A model generated the notes under the pieces. It was not told where the DNA came from. It ran no database searches and saw only the letters and a program-made list of their open reading frames with translations. A program made the position numbers and the translations under genes. A DNA stretch of 42,624 bases from Candidatus Woesearchaeota archaeon (GTDB lineage Archaea > Nanobdellota > Nanobdellia > Woesearchaeales > GW2011-AR4): NCBI GenBank assembly GCA_016784105.1, contig JADHVG010000003.1, positions 1 to 42,624 on the forward strand, given 5' to 3'. Positions within the stretch are counted from its first letter, which is position 1; the number at the start of each line of letters is the position of its first letter. This document shows, piece after piece, positions 40,271 through 42,624 of this stretch.

Positions 40271-40597
40271 ATGAATAATGCAAAAGATTTGCCCAAGTGG
40301 TATTTATTAACAAGTTTAATTATTGTAATTTTACTTCTTATTATCAATACTATAGATTTTGTGGGTTATTCCTTGTTTCCCATAATTGTAATTGGTTCTA
40401 TAGGCTTTTTTATCTTTAATTTCATATTAGTTACTTATTTTTTTGCTAAAAAATATTCTAATTTATATTCGATTTTGCCCATTTTATTAATACTATATTC
40501 AATTTTTAGCGGTCCTTGGTTTTTTAACATCTTTGTTGTTTACTTTTTTGGTTTGATTGCTTTAAGTTATATGTTATATTTATTGTGGAAGGAATAG
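40271..40597 (+). CDS. Small multi-TM hypothetical protein
   Basis: 108 aa, highly hydrophobic with about four TM segments. Confidence 0.5.
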   Translation: MNNAKDLPKWYLLTSLIIVILLLIINTIDFVGYSLFPIIVIGSIGFFIFNFILVTYFFAKKYSNLYSILPILLILYSIFSGPWFFNIFVVYFFGLIALSYMLYLLWKE

Positions 40598-40691
40598 TGG
40601 AGAGGATATTTTAGAAAAGACAACTTAGCAATTTTCTGAGAAAGGGTTTAAACTTAACTAAAATATATAAAAAATAGTAGGGGTTTTATAT

Positions 40692-40850
40692 ATGGAAAAA
40701 AATATTTATTGCCACAAATGCGGAGCAAATGCATTTCATATACATAGAATAAGTAATGGGAAATACCTCTTAAAATGTATGAGGGCAGATGGTCATGAAA
40801 GAGAATTTAAATTGGATAATGACACATTAAGAGAGTTATCGAATAAGTAA
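40692..40850 (+). CDS. 52-aa Cys/His-containing putative zinc-binding protein
   Basis: Own translation MEKNIYCHKCGANAFHIHRISNGKYLLKCMRADGHEREFKLDNDTLRELSNK*; below track cutoff. Confidence 0.5.
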   Translation: MEKNIYCHKCGANAFHIHRISNGKYLLKCMRADGHEREFKLDNDTLRELSNK

Positions 40851-40960
40851 AAACGGACTGATATTCGGTAGTTAATAATTTTCCACTGATAATTTATTCT
40901 AAAATTATGTAAAAATATTTATATATCTCTAAAATTTGAATTTGATGTGAGGGGAGTATA

Positions 40961-41785
40961 TTGAAACATTGCTTTAAGTGCAATAAAAGCTTTTCAAAAG
41001 ATAAAACGTATTGCGATAGTTGTGGGAAAAAACTAAAACATAATAAAAAGGAATATTCTCACAAAAAACATAATCCCCCTTACAAATTTAGTGTTGTTCC
41101 TTGGGCTATTCCTTGGATTGTTTTAGGAGTATTGTTGATAATTGCTATTGCAATTATATTACCAACAAAGGCAGTAAGTTACAAAGTGGAAGTACCCTAT
41201 ATTGATACAGAGCAATATACAGTTGATGTACCCTACGAAGATGTTGAGGAATACACTGTCCAAGTTCCTTACGAAACAAAAGAGCAATATGTCGAAAGTG
41301 TTCCAGTGCAAAAAGAGGAGCAGATAAGATATAGTAGAGAATGGGTAAAATGCAGTTCTTCTGGGTTTTTTACTACGGGAGAATCTATAGTAAAGATTAC
41401 TAATATCGACACAGAAGGTGCCACATTTAATGTAAATATTGGATATAATGACAATTCTGGTAATTTTATCTATGATACTCAATCTAAGTTTATCCCACAA
41501 CTTTCTTCTGCCACTTTCACATATACCCTCACTCCAGATTCTTTTGACCAATGTTCTTACAATTTTGCAAACACTCCTACAAAAACCACTACCGAATACA
41601 AAGATGTCATAAAAGAAAAAGAAGTAACGGAGTACAGAGATGAAACTAGATATAGGAAGGTAACAAAAACGAGAACTGAGACTAGGGAAAAAGAAGTTAG
41701 GAAAACTAAGATTGAAACAAGGCAAAAGGAAGTAAACTGGATTTTTGGTTTTGATGCTTTAGTTAAGTTTAGGAATCTGGAATAA
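40961..41785 (+). CDS. Zn-ribbon + TM + repeat-arm surface protein
   Basis: CFKCNKSFSKDKTYCDSCGKKL zinc ribbon; TM VPWAIPWIVLGVLLIIAIAIILP; repeats VPYxDxExYTV and later RxETREKEVRKTK. TTG start. Confidence 0.75.
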   Translation: MKHCFKCNKSFSKDKTYCDSCGKKLKHNKKEYSHKKHNPPYKFSVVPWAIPWIVLGVLLIIAIAIILPTKAVSYKVEVPYIDTEQYTVDVPYEDVEEYTVQVPYETKEQYVESVPVQKEEQIRYSREWVKCSSSGFFTTGESIVKITNIDTEGATFNVNIGYNDNSGNFIYDTQSKFIPQLSSATFTYTLTPDSFDQCSYNFANTPTKTTTEYKDVIKEKEVTEYRDETRYRKVTKTRTETREKEVRKTKIETRQKEVNWIFGFDALVKFRNLE

Positions 41786-41786
41786 A

Positions 41787-42624
41787 ATGACTTTCTGTTC
41801 TTATTGCGGCAAGAAAATAGAAAAGGATAAAGTTTTTTGTTCGTATTGCGGAAAGAAAACACAATCCAAAAAACACAAGACCAAAAATATTAAACAGCAT
41901 TTAGGATTGTCAATATTCTTAATTATTCTTTTTGTTGGGTTAATATCCTTAATAGTTATGGTTCTAAACCAAAAAGGCATTGTCTGGGAAGATGGAAATC
42001 TTTTGCTAACTTTATCTGAAGAAGAAGTGATAGATATAGATCAGCAGATCAAGGAAATAAAAGGTTTTGAAGAAAAAAGAAAAGAAGGTTACAAATTAAA
42101 TGAAAAGAATTTTGATGAGGGAAATTATGCTTACGATGAGAGAACTATTGATTTTAGATTGGTATGTTCAAACCCTTGTCCAGTTTCAAAACAAGTTTTG
42201 GAACAAGAATTTGCGGCAATATCCTATTCTATTTCAACACTGAGAGGCTTGACAAAATCTGAGATTAATGAAGACATAATGCCTTTTGAGGTTCATGCTT
42301 CTGAGGATTCAAGATGTCCTACACTGAAAAGTGCATTAGCTTACAAAACAGCATTTGTTGATAATAATGGTTATTATAGAGGATTGTTGTGCTTCTTTTA
42401 TGATAAAATAAGATATGACCGGTCAAAATTTCCTTATTCTACTTCCGTGCATGAAGTAACTCATTTATTTGAGGATGGAAAAATCCAGCATAATAGCATT
42501 TTATTTGAAGGATTATCTGAGATGATGGAGTCTTTTTTTGTAAGTGGTAATGAAAAAAATAGCTTTTGCTGGCAGGGAAACAATTGGTATGGACAGACAG
42601 TAAACAATCCTCATGATCCGCATG
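41787..42624 (+). CDS. Zn-ribbon + TM + HExxH metalloprotease-like protein, truncated at window end
   Basis: Own translation: MTFCSYCGKKIEKDKVFCSYCGKKTQ...LGLSIFLIILFVGLISLIVMVL...YSTSVHEVTHLFEDGKIQHNSILFEGLSEMMESFF; open to base 42624, not in ORF track. Confidence 0.75.
   Translation, partial: MTFCSYCGKKIEKDKVFCSYCGKKTQSKKHKTKNIKQHLGLSIFLIILFVGLISLIVMVLNQKGIVWEDGNLLLTLSEEEVIDIDQQIKEIKGFEEKRKEGYKLNEKNFDEGNYAYDERTIDFRLVCSNPCPVSKQVLEQEFAAISYSISTLRGLTKSEINEDIMPFEVHASEDSRCPTLKSALAYKTAFVDNNGYYRGLLCFFYDKIRYDRSKFPYSTSVHEVTHLFEDGKIQHNSILFEGLSEMMESFFVSGNEKNSFCWQGNNWYGQTVNNPHDPH

Noticed and set aside
41159-41725. 188-aa minus ORF
   Set aside because: Antisense to the repeat-arm Zn-ribbon protein; its regularity simply mirrors the sense repeats.
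1-42624. CRISPR array, rRNA operon, transposase or phage genes
   Set aside because: No regularly spaced repeats, rRNA-like segments or recognisable transposase/capsid proteins seen.

Overview
The window is a contiguous stretch of an archaeal genome. Archaeal markers include an SRP/7S RNA, diphthine synthase, GatD/GatE, an archaeal-type LeuRS, an A/V-type ATPase operon and an intron-containing tRNA. Gene style (AT-rich, compact, many small Zn-ribbon proteins) suggests a DPANN lineage such as Woese-/Pacearchaeota, but that is inference. Most of the window (about 1-38.9 kb) is housekeeping: IspG (truncated at the left edge), DUF2203, presenilin-like protease, MBL hydrolase, SRP RNA, NAD kinase, LOG-like protein, PanE-like reductase, LeuRS, DUF2156, tRNA-Gln(UUG) with intron, Nudix, DphB, FtsZ, nitroreductase, a lipase-like surface protein, DNA ligase, MscS, Cdc48, GatD/GatE, tRNA-Arg(CCU), a PhoU-type regulator, the full atpH-I-K-E-C-F-A-B-D operon and a membrane pyrophosphatase. 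The last ~3.7 kb is accessory: a two-HTH LAGLIDADG protein followed by small Zn-ribbon/membrane proteins and a HExxH metalloprotease cut by the right edge. Best leads: (1) a voltage-sensor domain fused to a bestrophin-like domain; (2) a GatE that appears to lack the AspRS-like insertion domain; (3) reiterated TTTTTGGCGAAAAA motifs upstream of ftsZ and a candidate structured RNA downstream of it; (4) a leader inverted repeat that can sequester the start codon of a LOG-like gene; (5) a Zn-ribbon/TM protein with charge-complementary repeat arms; (6) IspG in an archaeon. No CRISPR array, rRNA or IS element was seen.
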